64,000 bases of DNA from Rhodococcus koreensis (lineage in GTDB: Bacteria; Actinomycetota; Actinomycetes; Mycobacteriales; Mycobacteriaceae), in NCBI RefSeq assembly GCF_900105905.1, contig NZ_FNSV01000005.1:8149501-8213500 (forward strand). The letters run 5' to 3'. Made by a program: the position numbers and the translations under genes. Positions 1 to 7,528 of this stretch are shown here, piece after piece. Numbering within the stretch: position 1 is the first letter of the stretch; each line of letters begins with the position of its first letter. The notes below the pieces were generated by a model. That model did not search any database. It had not been told where the DNA came from and saw only the letters and a list, made by a program, of their open reading frames with translations.

Positions 1-845
1 TCCGCGAGTTCGAGCGGATGGGTCCGGCCTTCGTCTCCATGACCTACGGTGCCGGCGGGTCGACGCGCGACCGCACGGTCCGCGTCACCGGACAGCTCGC
101 CGAGGAGACCACACTCCTGCCGGTCGCGCACCTCACCGCCGTGTCCCACAGCGTCGACGAGCTGCGGTCGATGGTCGGCGCCTACGCCGACCGCGGAATC
201 AGCAACATCCTGGTCCTGCGCGGCGACCCGCCCGGTGACCCGCTGGGCGAATGGGAGAAGCACCCCCAGGGCGTCGAGTACGCCGAGGAACTCGTCCGGC
301 TCGTCCGCGACCTCGGTGACTTCCACGTCGGTGTGGCGTCGTTCCCGGAAGGCCACTACCGAGCGCCCGATCTCGCGCACGACACCCGGTACCTGGTGTC
401 GAAGCTGCGGGCCGGCGCCGAGTACTCGATCACCCAGATGTTCTTCGACGTCGACGACTACCTGCGTCTGCGCGACCGGGTGACGGCGTACGACCCCGAG
501 CAGGGCGCGAAGCCGATCATCCCCGAGATCATGCCGATCACGTCGCTGGGGTCGGTCCGCCGCATGCTCGAACTGTCGGGGTCGCGTCTACCGGCGCACC
601 TCGAGAAGCGGCTGGCCACGGCCGCGGGCGACGGTCCGGAGGAGAACCGCGCCGCTGTGCGCGAGATCGGCATCGACCTCGCCACCGAGATGAGTGAACG
701 TCTCATCGCGGAGGGTGCGCCCGGCCTGCACTTCATCACCCTCAACTTCGCGCGCGCCACCAGCGAGGTGCTCGCCCGGCTCGGCGACAAGGTCGGTTCG
801 GGTGTGGCGGATCCGGCCCCGGTCACCCCGGCGCCGGTCAGCTGA
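1..845 (+). CDS. metF: methylenetetrahydrofolate reductase, 5'-truncated by the window edge
   Basis: Reduces 5,10-methylene-THF to 5-methyl-THF for methionine synthesis, using FAD in a cytosolic TIM barrel. The reading frame is already open at base 3 (REFER, then Met at 18), so the true start lies upstream and about 25-30 residues are missing. Visible family marks are the SMTYGAGGST strand near the start, the HLTAVSHS segment, and NILVLRGDPPGD, which matches the substrate-binding LRGDPP loop of MetF. About 280 residues are present against roughly 300 in the family. A Pro/Ala-rich tail ends the protein. Its stop lies 8 bp inside the convergent glycosyltransferase gene. The neighbouring lppM and GNAT genes give the same context as the mycobacterial Rv2172c locus. 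Function is clear; the 5' end cannot be seen. Confidence 0.93.
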   Translation, partial: REFERMGPAFVSMTYGAGGSTRDRTVRVTGQLAEETTLLPVAHLTAVSHSVDELRSMVGAYADRGISNILVLRGDPPGDPLGEWEKHPQGVEYAEELVRLVRDLGDFHVGVASFPEGHYRAPDLAHDTRYLVSKLRAGAEYSITQMFFDVDDYLRLRDRVTAYDPEQGAKPIIPEIMPITSLGSVRRMLELSGSRLPAHLEKRLATAAGDGPEENRAAVREIGIDLATEMSERLIAEGAPGLHFITLNFARATSEVLARLGDKVGSGVADPAPVTPAPVS

Positions 846-1998
846 GCGTCCGGCCCTTCCACCGGGTGCGCCCACGCCGATGACTGCGGTGTGACGACAC
901 GGTCAGCGCCGTCACCGCGGCCACCGACAGCGGGTGTGCGAGCGCGCCGGCCATGTCCGCGGTGGTGAGGCGGTCGCCGCGTTCGAGTGCCCGGGCACAC
1001 AGCCGGGACGTCGTGGCCGCGAGATACCCCACCGCGCCCCACTGGCGGACCCGTCCCCGTCCTGCCGCGAGAGCCACCGGCGGCACCAGGTACGCCACGG
1101 TCGCCACACCGAGGACCGCGGCGGCGCCGGGGCGGGAGCCGAAGGCCGTCCACAGCCAGCGGTCGTAGCCGCGGCGCAGCGCTCCGGCGTCCTCGTACAT
1201 CCGGCACGACGCCGACCGGCCGGCCACGACCAGCGTGGTCGCCCGCCCGCACCGGCGAAGCAGGCGTGCGATGTCGAGATCCTCGGTCACGCTGTCGGCG
1301 ACGGCCCGGTGACCCCCGACGTCGCGGTACGCGGCGGCGTCGAAGACCATGAACTGCCCGCAGGCGACGGCGGTGGACGGGCGCCGCGAGCGGTTGGCGA
1401 GTCGGACGGGCAGCGTCGCCGCCCACGACCAGCCGAGCAGCGGCTGCACCAGGGCCTCGCCTGCCGACCCCGCCTGCTGGAACGGCCACGCGCAGACCAG
1501 GGCCGTGTCGGACGCGCGCAGGGCGGCGCAGGCGGCGGTCAGCGCGTCCGGGCGCAACCGCACGTCGGCGTCGAGGAACACGAGGATCCCGGTGCCTGCC
1601 CGGCCCTGCGCGAAGGCGTGCTCGCTCACCCGGTGGCAGGCCGCGGGTTTACCCACCCACCCCGGCGGCGGTTCCGCGGTTCCCCGCACCACCGAGAACC
1701 GGGGGTCGCCGCCGGCCGCCGCTTCCGCGGCCCCGGCCGTCCCGTCCGTGGAGGCGTCGTCGTAGACGAACACCCGGAGATCGTCGACCCCGCGCTGTTC
1801 CCGCAGGTCGCGGATCAGGCCCGGCAACCGGTCGCGCTCGTCCCGGGCCGGGACGCAGACCGTGACGGGTTCGGTGACCGGGCGGGCCGGAGTAGGCAGG
1901 CGCGGTGCGGAGCGCAGGTTGGCGGCGGCGACGGCGAGACCGAACACCGAGACCAGGGAGCCGAACCGGACCACCCGCTCGATCGGCGCAGCGGTCAC
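838..1998 (-). CDS. family 2 glycosyltransferase, probable carotenoid glycosyltransferase (CruG-like)
   Basis: A 386-residue membrane-associated GT-A fold enzyme. The N-terminal hydrophobic segment is followed by VTVCVPARDE (typical GT2 first strand), the metal-binding FLDADV (DxD-type) motif, and SVTEDLDIARLLRRCG, which fits the ED acceptor-side motif. Two to three hydrophobic segments close the protein. The GTG start at 1998 overlaps the lppM stop by 4 bp (GTGA), indicating translational coupling. Together with crtO and cruF upstream, the parsimonious role is glucosylation of the tertiary 1'-hydroxyl that CruF creates on a keto-carotenoid, as CruG does for cyanobacterial myxol. Rhodococci are known to make carotenoid glucosides and their mycolate esters. 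That specific substrate is inferred from context; the sequence alone shows only a GT2. Confidence 0.8.
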   Translation of the reverse strand: MTAAPIERVVRFGSLVSVFGLAVAAANLRSAPRLPTPARPVTEPVTVCVPARDERDRLPGLIRDLREQRGVDDLRVFVYDDASTDGTAGAAEAAAGGDPRFSVVRGTAEPPPGWVGKPAACHRVSEHAFAQGRAGTGILVFLDADVRLRPDALTAACAALRASDTALVCAWPFQQAGSAGEALVQPLLGWSWAATLPVRLANRSRRPSTAVACGQFMVFDAAAYRDVGGHRAVADSVTEDLDIARLLRRCGRATTLVVAGRSASCRMYEDAGALRRGYDRWLWTAFGSRPGAAAVLGVATVAYLVPPVALAAGRGRVRQWGAVGYLAATTSRLCARALERGDRLTTADMAGALAHPLSVAAVTALTVSSHRSHRRGRTRWKGRTLS

Positions 1999-2708
1999 AC
2001 CTCCGAGTGGTCCCGTCCGCGACGGCTGCCGAGCACCGGTTCCTTGTTGCGGGCCATCCACGCCAGCGCACCGACGATGACGGCGACACCCAGCGTCACA
2101 CCGGCCATGATGCCCGCCCAGCCCGCGAAACTGCGGGTGCTGGGATCCGAATAGCGCACCTCGGCCCGGATCGTCGACGTGTCGCCGGCGGGCAACTTCC
2201 ACGACACGATCGAATCGCCCTCGCGGGTGCCGTTGGTGGTGGCGACGCGGGCCGGGAACGCGATCGTGAACTGCACGTCGGTGCCCTGAGCGGGGACCGA
2301 ACTGAGATCGGCCTTCCCGTCGAGGGTCACGAGGTCGCCGGTCCGCTGGAGCGAGATCTGGAAACTTCCCGTGGCCTGCTCCGACATGGTGCCGAGCTGC
2401 TGCACGTCGCCGAACGTGAGGTCGCTGAAGAACGCCTGGCTGCCCACGTAGCCGTCCTTCTTGTACTCCTGGACACGCACCTTGTCCGACAGCGAGCCGG
2501 GGGGAGTGAGCTGGGGGCCCTTGTCCTGATCGTTCGCCGGCACGGCGGCGGCCACGATCTGGCCGGAGACCCGGTCGTCGGCGGACACGCCCATCGACAC
2601 CTGAACCCGCAGGCATCCCGCGAGGAACGGTACGAGGAGAAGTCCGAGGACGGCGAGGGACGCGGCCCTCCGCGAGCGGGTCGAGGTCGGAACCGAAGGC
2701 AGCTGCAC
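1995..2708 (-). CDS. lppM: LppM-family lipoprotein (DUF3153)
   Basis: A 237-residue exported lipoprotein. A basic n-region and hydrophobic core end in a lipobox (LAG-C, acylated Cys about residue 32), followed by a mostly beta domain (about 33-185) and one C-terminal transmembrane helix near residues 193-215 with a basic cytoplasmic tail. That layout and the LRVQVSMGVSADD opening match mycobacterial LppM (Rv2171), a protein linked to cell-envelope function and phagosome interactions. The start is the GTG at 2708, 31 bp downstream of cruF, and the stop overlaps the glycosyltransferase start. In mycobacteria the gene also lies between metF-like and GNAT genes; here carotenoid genes flank it on both sides. 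Its biochemical activity is not established. Confidence 0.85.
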   Translation of the reverse strand: MQLPSVPTSTRSRRAASLAVLGLLLVPFLAGCLRVQVSMGVSADDRVSGQIVAAAVPANDQDKGPQLTPPGSLSDKVRVQEYKKDGYVGSQAFFSDLTFGDVQQLGTMSEQATGSFQISLQRTGDLVTLDGKADLSSVPAQGTDVQFTIAFPARVATTNGTREGDSIVSWKLPAGDTSTIRAEVRYSDPSTRSFAGWAGIMAGVTLGVAVIVGALAWMARNKEPVLGSRRGRDHSEV

Positions 2709-2739
2709 AGTCGTATCGTGCCAGGGGACCGGTTCGGTG

Positions 2740-3552
2740 TCAGGCGTGAGGGTGCGTGTCGCGGGCCCCGGGGCGCCGGACGCCCGGCCGCAGCAGCGAG
2801 ACCAGCAGGGGAACTCCCAGGATTCCCATCGCGCACCACCCGTAGACCGCCGAATACCGCAACTCGGGGGCGTCCAGGAAGACGGAGTGGGCCAGCGCCG
2901 AACCCAGCCACGTCCACAGGAACAACCCGATCGGGACGCCGTCGCGGTGCCGGGTTCCCCTGCCGAAGCGGCGGTCGATCCGGTCGACCGCGACCGCCAT
3001 CACCGTCGCGACGACGAACCACCCCGCGTAGTTCGTCAGCGGAATGTGCTCGACCCCGGGCAGGCCGGCGTCGGTAACGCACCAGCGCCACTGGCCGTCC
3101 GCGACCATCTGCGGGTCCAGATACAGGTCCCAGCCGACGACGCCGACGGTCGTCAGCGCGACCCGGACGGCCCGCCGGTGCGGGCCGCGGGCGAGCGCCG
3201 ACGCCACACACCACACCGGGTAGAAGCCGGCGGTCCAGGCGAACGGCACCACCAGGGGCACCCCGGCGAGCGCGGGACCGAGCCGGTCGACGCTGTAGTC
3301 GTAGCAGCCGTAGGGAAAGCCGGTCGCCGTCCCGGCGACCTCGGAGACCAGACCCAGCCCGGCCGTCACGACCACGAGTCCCACCGCCCAGCGTCCGCCC
3401 CGGGTCACGGCCGCATGGGTGATCGAGGCGGCGGCGAGCAGGACGACGACGAACACGGTGACGACGTCGCGGACCCCGCCGTGCACCAGCGGGTAGAGGA
3501 TCTGCGCCGCGATCGCCGCCCCCGCGAGAACGGCGGGAACGCGGGCGGTCAT
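2740..3552 (-). CDS. cruF: CruF-type carotenoid biosynthesis membrane protein (carotenoid 1',2'-hydratase)
   Basis: A 270-residue polytopic membrane protein with about seven hydrophobic segments. Family marks are FPYGCYDYS, the GWDLYLDPQMV segment with acidic residues, and LTNYAGWF, all typical of the Caroten_synth/CruF family (PF04240). CruF adds water across the 1',2' double bond of the acyclic psi end group, giving a tertiary hydroxyl that can be glycosylated. The ATG at 3552 overlaps the crtO stop by 4 bp (ATGA), and lppM follows after 31 bp. With the ketolase upstream and the glycosyltransferase downstream it completes a tailoring set for a monocyclic carotenoid. Membership is confident; the exact regiochemistry is inferred from the family. 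Confidence 0.85.
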   Translation of the reverse strand: MTARVPAVLAGAAIAAQILYPLVHGGVRDVVTVFVVVLLAAASITHAAVTRGGRWAVGLVVVTAGLGLVSEVAGTATGFPYGCYDYSVDRLGPALAGVPLVVPFAWTAGFYPVWCVASALARGPHRRAVRVALTTVGVVGWDLYLDPQMVADGQWRWCVTDAGLPGVEHIPLTNYAGWFVVATVMAVAVDRIDRRFGRGTRHRDGVPIGLFLWTWLGSALAHSVFLDAPELRYSAVYGWCAMGILGVPLLVSLLRPGVRRPGARDTHPHA

Positions 3553-5123
3553 CGCCGGCGCCACACGCGGGCCAGACCCTTTCGGTCGTCGCGGAGCGCG
3601 ATCCGGGCGGCGCTGCGGCCGCTCGCGCCGGACACCCCGCCACCCGGATGGGTCGAGGCCCCCGTCAGGTACAGGCGGTCCGCTCCCGGAACCCGGTGCC
3701 CCGACAACTCGGGAAGGGGACGCCACATCATCATCTGGTCCAGTGACATCTCCACGTGCATGACGTTGCCGCCGAGCAAACCCATCTCGTCTTCGAGGTC
3801 CTGCGGAGACTGCACGTGCCGGTCGAGGACGGACTCGCCGAAACCGGGTGCCAGCGCGTCCATCTCCGCCACGATCCGATCGGCCTCCGGCGCGGCGAGG
3901 TCCGTCCACCGCCTGCCGCCGGTCAGCCGGTACGGCTGCCACTGCGACCACAGGGTCACCTGGTGCCTGCCTTCGGGCGCGATGGTGGGATCGAGCCCGC
4001 TGAAGCTCATCCCCAGCACCGCGGGCCGCGGCGGGAGCTCCCCGGCGAGCGCCGCCCCGTGCGCGAGCCGCAGCTGGGCGCGATCCGAGACCAGCAGCTG
4101 GAGCCCGTGGGTGACGGTGTCGTCGGGCGCACTCGGATAGGCGGGGAGCGCGTCGGTCGCCAGCCGCACCACCATCCCGATCCCCGGGCCGACGCGGATC
4201 CGGCGACGCCACCGGGCGAGCGTCTGCGCGTCGTACCCGCCGCGTTCGAGCAGGCCGAGGGTGGTCAGCACGTGGCAGCCCGCGACCACCGCGCGGGAGC
4301 GGATCTCGCGGCCCGACGACGTCCGGGTCGTCCAGGTGCCGCCGTCGCGGCTCAGCGAGACCACCGACTCGCCGAGCGTGACCGTCCCGGCGTCCGACCG
4401 CAGCCGAGAGGCGAGCGCCGCGGTCAGGGCTCCGCTGCCGCCGACGGCCCGGCCGGGCGGAACGGTGTGCATCAAGGCCGCGAACCCGACCATCGGCGCC
4501 GTCCCCGGCTCCGACATCGGCGGACCGGACTGGGCGCCGAACCATGCGAGTGCCGCCTTGAGTCGTTCGTCGTCGAAATACTCGTCGAGCAGTGCGTCGC
4601 CGGAACCGAGGAACTGCCGGGAGAGGTCGCTGCCGCCGCCGCCCGTGTCGAGCCCCCAGAACGACGAGAGCAGCGCGGGCGCGGTCGGCGGATTCGAGAA
4701 CGCGCGCATGACGCGGGCGCTGCGCGGACCCCACACGTCCACGAACCGGCGGTACGCGTCGGCGTCCGCGGCCCCACAGGACTCCTCGATGGACCGGCAC
4801 GTCCCCTCGAGGCTGCGGCGGAACACGATCCCGGGCCGGTCCGTCCCCGCGGGGGCGGGGGCGAACGCCCACGGATCGCAGTCGAGGTACCGCAGGCCGT
4901 GCGCGCCGAGGTCGAGTTCCTCGACGATTCCCGTGTGCCGGACCATGATGTGCGCGGACGACCCACGGTCGACCTTGTATCCGGGGAAGCGTTCCACCGT
5001 GGACACCGCTCCGCCGAGCACGGTGTCGCGTTCGATCACCTCGACCGACCACCCGGACCGCGCGAGGTAGCACGCCGACACCAGCGCGTTGTGTCCCGAC
5101 CCGACGACCACCGCGTCGATCAC
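3549..5123 (-). CDS. crtO: beta-carotene/gamma-carotene ketolase, CrtO type
   Basis: A 524-residue FAD-dependent oxidoreductase of the phytoene-desaturase superfamily. The N-terminal dinucleotide site reads VVVGSGHNALVSA with an acidic residue ending the second strand (EVIERD), followed by the GGAVST loop. The C-terminal FAD/carotenoid signature is LYLTGASTHPGGGVSGASG. From memory it is closely similar along its length to the Rhodococcus erythropolis CrtO ketolase, including GSSAHIMVRH and the EMSLDQMMMWRPLPELSGHR block. CrtO inserts a 4-keto group on a beta-ionone ring and is unrelated to CrtW. The GTG start at 5123 overlaps the GNAT stop by 4 bp. The genes for the carotenoid backbone (crtE/B/I) are not in the window. 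Confidence 0.9.
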   Translation of the reverse strand: MIDAVVVGSGHNALVSACYLARSGWSVEVIERDTVLGGAVSTVERFPGYKVDRGSSAHIMVRHTGIVEELDLGAHGLRYLDCDPWAFAPAPAGTDRPGIVFRRSLEGTCRSIEESCGAADADAYRRFVDVWGPRSARVMRAFSNPPTAPALLSSFWGLDTGGGGSDLSRQFLGSGDALLDEYFDDERLKAALAWFGAQSGPPMSEPGTAPMVGFAALMHTVPPGRAVGGSGALTAALASRLRSDAGTVTLGESVVSLSRDGGTWTTRTSSGREIRSRAVVAGCHVLTTLGLLERGGYDAQTLARWRRRIRVGPGIGMVVRLATDALPAYPSAPDDTVTHGLQLLVSDRAQLRLAHGAALAGELPPRPAVLGMSFSGLDPTIAPEGRHQVTLWSQWQPYRLTGGRRWTDLAAPEADRIVAEMDALAPGFGESVLDRHVQSPQDLEDEMGLLGGNVMHVEMSLDQMMMWRPLPELSGHRVPGADRLYLTGASTHPGGGVSGASGRSAARIALRDDRKGLARVWRRR

Positions 5124-5731
5124 AGGGGAAGCCCGCGTCCCAGCACCGCGAACGGCCGGTTGTCCCCGGCGAATCGGAAGTGGCGCAGGACATCCCGGAA
5201 GCCGAGGCGGCGGTACAGCCGCCACGCGCGGTTGTCCTCGTCCGCCACTTCCGGGGTGGAGAGCAGCACTCCGCGTTCGGGTCTGCGTTCGAGGAGGCGC
5301 AGGAGCAGGGTCTCGCCGAGCCGGTGTCCCTGGGCGTCCGGGTGGACGTGGAGTTCGGTGAGTTCGAAGTAGTTGCCGAGGATCACGTCGATCTGGTCGC
5401 GGGTCCACCCGGTGTGGCGCAGACCGGAACGGACCTGCTGGTGCCACCACTGCTCGGGGGCCCCGCGGTAGCCGTAGGCGATGGCGACGAGGCGGGCGGC
5501 CGCGTCATCGGTGGATCCGTCACCGGCCGGGACGAGTGCGCCGACGCCGCGCCACCCCGACCGCTGGAGGTGCTCGTTCCACATCGGCGCCCGGTGGTAT
5601 TCGGTGCCGTGGGGATAGCCCATGGCGGCGACGTAGATCGACAGCGCCTCGTGCAGGCGGTCGCGGAACTGGGCGGCCGAGAGTTCGACCACGCGCGGAG
5701 TCTGGTCAGCGTTCGGTTCGACCGGTCTCAC
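5120..5731 (-). CDS. GNAT-family N-acetyltransferase (Rv2170-like)
   Basis: A 203-residue cytosolic protein, first gene of the minus-strand operon. The C-terminal half carries the GNAT core: LTELHVHPDAQGHRLGETLL contains the acetyl-CoA pyrophosphate loop (Q/R-x-x-G-x-G/A type), then WRLYRRLGF, a typical GNAT beta6/alpha4 segment. An N-terminal extension of about 90 residues precedes it. The GTG at 5731 is used because no better in-frame start precedes the conserved MGYPHGTEY segment; the ribosome-binding site (AGAAAGG) is weak and close. Its mycobacterial counterpart Rv2170 lies beside lppM. Its place at the head of a carotenoid operon may be positional only. The substrate is unknown. Confidence 0.82.
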   Translation of the reverse strand: MRPVEPNADQTPRVVELSAAQFRDRLHEALSIYVAAMGYPHGTEYHRAPMWNEHLQRSGWRGVGALVPAGDGSTDDAAARLVAIAYGYRGAPEQWWHQQVRSGLRHTGWTRDQIDVILGNYFELTELHVHPDAQGHRLGETLLLRLLERRPERGVLLSTPEVADEDNRAWRLYRRLGFRDVLRHFRFAGDNRPFAVLGRGLPL

Positions 5732-5738
5732 CTTTCTC

Positions 5739-5769
5739 TTGACGACGTGTCGGTGGGTCCAGCTATATT
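5739..5769 (+). promoter_or_regulatory. candidate promoter for the HEPN-like gene
   Basis: TTGACG (5739-5744) and TATATT (5764-5769) are good matches to the -35 and -10 hexamers, with a 19-nt spacer that is slightly long. It points toward the gene at 5905. The divergent GNAT start is only 8 bp away, so the two transcripts share this short region. The AT-rich -10 stands out in this GC-rich DNA. Sequence match only. Confidence 0.45.
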
Positions 5770-5904
5770 GAATAGGTCGAACAGATGTTCGATGGCGGGG
5801 ATCCGGCGATGCTCGAGGGAAGCGAGCATCGCCGGCCCCCGGACTTACGACCTGACTACGCCCGGCGGGGTGGTTGCACCGGGGTTTTGGAGGTGTTCGA
5901 AGTG

Positions 5905-6369
5905 ATGACGAACCCGGTCACGGGACCGACCTCTGGGAACTCGCACCGGCGGGGTGACGTACGCAACCCGGCCACGAGGCGCGGTTCGGTGCTGCTCGAT
6001 CGCGCCGACGCGCTCCTCGCCCAATCGGTGGGGGCAGGTGGCCCGGCGGATCGATTCCACAGCGCGTACCTGGCCGCGTTGCGCGGCGCGGGCGCGGTGC
6101 TGGCCGCCGCGGAGGGGCCTGCGGCGGGGAGCAAGAGGACACGAACACGTAACGCCTGGGTGCTCATGGCGCGCGCGGCGCCGGAGTTCGGGAATTGGGC
6201 CGACTACTTCGCCGGACACTCGGGCACCCGCGCCGCCATCGAGGCGGGAATGTCGCGAACCCTCACCGATCTCGAGGCCGACGAGTTCTTCGTCGAGGTC
6301 GGGCGCTTTCTCCAGGCCGTCGAAGAGCACATCGGACGTGGCGCAGGTCTCGATTTGCGGGCCTCCTGA
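5905..6369 (+). CDS. HEPN-like protein of the SAV_6107 family
   Basis: A 154-residue soluble, mainly helical protein. The stretch SVLLDRADALLAQSV...DRFHSAYLAALRGAGA resembles the first two helices of HEPN-type domains seen in the actinobacterial SAV_6107 family, often found just upstream of the dcw cluster. I see no clear RX4-6H ribonuclease motif, so a nucleic-acid- or nucleotide-binding role is more likely than cleavage. A GGAGG at 5889-5893 supports starting at ATG 5905 or the adjacent GTG 5902; an in-frame ATG at 5785 lies close behind the predicted promoter and lacks a ribosome-binding site. Function is unknown. Confidence 0.75.
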   Translation: MTNPVTGPTSGNSHRRGDVRNPATRRGSVLLDRADALLAQSVGAGGPADRFHSAYLAALRGAGAVLAAAEGPAAGSKRTRTRNAWVLMARAAPEFGNWADYFAGHSGTRAAIEAGMSRTLTDLEADEFFVEVGRFLQAVEEHIGRGAGLDLRAS

Positions 6370-6601
6370 GCGGCGGGCGCCCGGAAACGGCGGGAAAACG
6401 GTGAGGCGTCCGCGACATTGCGGTGCCCCGAACGTCGTTCGGTGCGGGAGTCCGTAAGGTTGGTGGGGAACTCGTACGTGGAGTAGGTGGTACGGGGATC
6501 GAACTGCTCGTATTATTAAATCTAGGTAGCCGCCAAAGTCGGTTACCCACCGTCTCGCACCGTGAGGCGGTGGCCAACACTCCAGTGCCGGGGGAGGTAC
6601 C

Positions 6602-7030
6602 GTGCCACTCTCCGAGCACGAGCAGCGCATGCTCGACCAGATCGAGAGCGCTCTCTACGCCGAGGATCCCAAGTTCGCCTCCACTGTGCGAGGCGGTCGC
6701 ATGCGTGCGGCATCGAGTCGTCGTCGATTGCAGGCGGTGGCCCTGTTCGTTCTGGGCCTTGTTCTGCTCATCGCCGGCGTCGCCCTTCCGATCAAGCCGG
6801 GCGGTTTCCCCGTCATCAGCCTGATCGGCTTCATCGTCATGTTCGGTGCCGGAGTCCTCCTCCTGTGGGGTGGAGGAAAGAGCAAGTCCGGACAGTCCTC
6901 GCGTGGTGGCTCGACCACGCAGGGTGAGACCGGCCGTGCCGAACGCGGTAAGCCCCGAAGCGGGCGCAAGAGTGGCGGATTTTCGTCGCGAATGGAAGAC
7001 CGCTTCAAGAAGAGATTCGAGCAGGAGTAG
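6602..7030 (+). CDS. DUF3040 membrane protein (Rv2169c-like)
   Basis: A 142-residue small membrane protein. The N-terminus PLSEHEQRMLDQIESALYAEDPKFAS is the DUF3040 hallmark, followed by two transmembrane helices (about residues 40-60 and 65-85) and a basic, Gly/Ser-rich cytoplasmic tail. The GTG start has a strong GGGGGAGG ribosome-binding site 4-5 nt upstream. It is conserved immediately before mraZ in mycobacteria (Rv2169c). It is separated from mraZ here by a strong hairpin and about 500 bp, so it is probably transcribed on its own. Biochemical role unknown; the location suggests an envelope link. Confidence 0.85.
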   Translation: MPLSEHEQRMLDQIESALYAEDPKFASTVRGGRMRAASSRRRLQAVALFVLGLVLLIAGVALPIKPGGFPVISLIGFIVMFGAGVLLLWGGGKSKSGQSSRGGSTTQGETGRAERGKPRSGRKSGGFSSRMEDRFKKRFEQE

Positions 7031-7049
7031 TACGACCCGCTCGGCAGTT

Positions 7050-7086
7050 CAGTGGCGGCGTGGCATGTGATGCCACGCCGCCACTG
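7050..7086 (+). terminator. perfect 17-bp hairpin terminator after the DUF3040 gene
   Basis: The arms at 7050-7066 and 7070-7086 are perfectly complementary over 17 bp with a 3-nt GTG loop, starting 20 bp after the DUF3040 stop. There is no U-tract, which is common for actinobacterial terminators. It would isolate the dcw promoter from upstream read-through and can work in both directions. Confidence 0.8.
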
Positions 7087-7426
7087 CTGTCTCCGGGGCC
7101 GGCACCCGGTCGCCCGGCGCCCATTCGGCCCGGTCGTGCCCGGCAGGTGGGGCCAGTGAATGCTCCAGCCCACGAATCCCCACCCTCACCCACCCCGTTT
7201 CCCCACTTTCCCCCCTCGGGTCTGCGACAAGCCGTGGGGCAGGGGTAACGCACCAGTCCGGTGAGCTCTCACCTGGGCTTTTCCGGTGTTCCGCGCCGCT
7301 GTGTGCCGGGGCGCGATCGATGGTGCCCGTGGCGATGATCACGTCGGGAATCTTCCCCCACCCACTCCAATCTGCGTTGACCAGCAAGTATTGGGCAAAT
7401 AGGGGGACAACACGCCGTTATCTGCC
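7087..7426. other. gene-free leader region upstream of mraZ
   Basis: About 340 bp without a credible ORF. The stretch 7175-7220 is strongly C-rich on this strand and contains two TGGGN units in 10-bp phase on the minus strand (7188-7192 and 7178-7182). A TTGACC at 7377-7382 could be a -35 element, but no convincing -10 follows at 16-18 nt. The DNA otherwise looks non-coding. Confidence 0.5.
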
Positions 7427-7458
7427 TTGTGGGTGGGGGAAAGTGGGGTACTGTGGTG
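7427..7458 (+). promoter_or_regulatory. mraZ promoter overlapped by a MraZ operator (TGGGG repeats)
   Basis: TGGGG at 7434-7438, TGGGG at 7444-7448 and a degenerate TGGTG at 7454-7458 are spaced exactly 10 bp start to start, that is TGGGN units separated by 5 nt. This is the known MraZ binding pattern. They lie over a candidate promoter with TTGTGG (7427-7432) and TACTGT (7449-7454), 16 nt apart. The mraZ GTG follows about 75 bp downstream. Expected role: autorepression of the dcw operon by the ring-shaped MraZ. Confidence 0.75.
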
Positions 7459-7528
7459 CGCAGCGGGGAGCGAAGGTGAACCGCCCGGGCATACGGCGTT
7501 CGATTTCGAACGCGGTGGGAGGTGTCGA

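Noticed and set aside
7175..7220. C-rich tract as a possible G-quadruplex on the minus strand
   Set aside because: G-runs are interrupted irregularly and the context is uniformly GC-rich; not specific enough to call.
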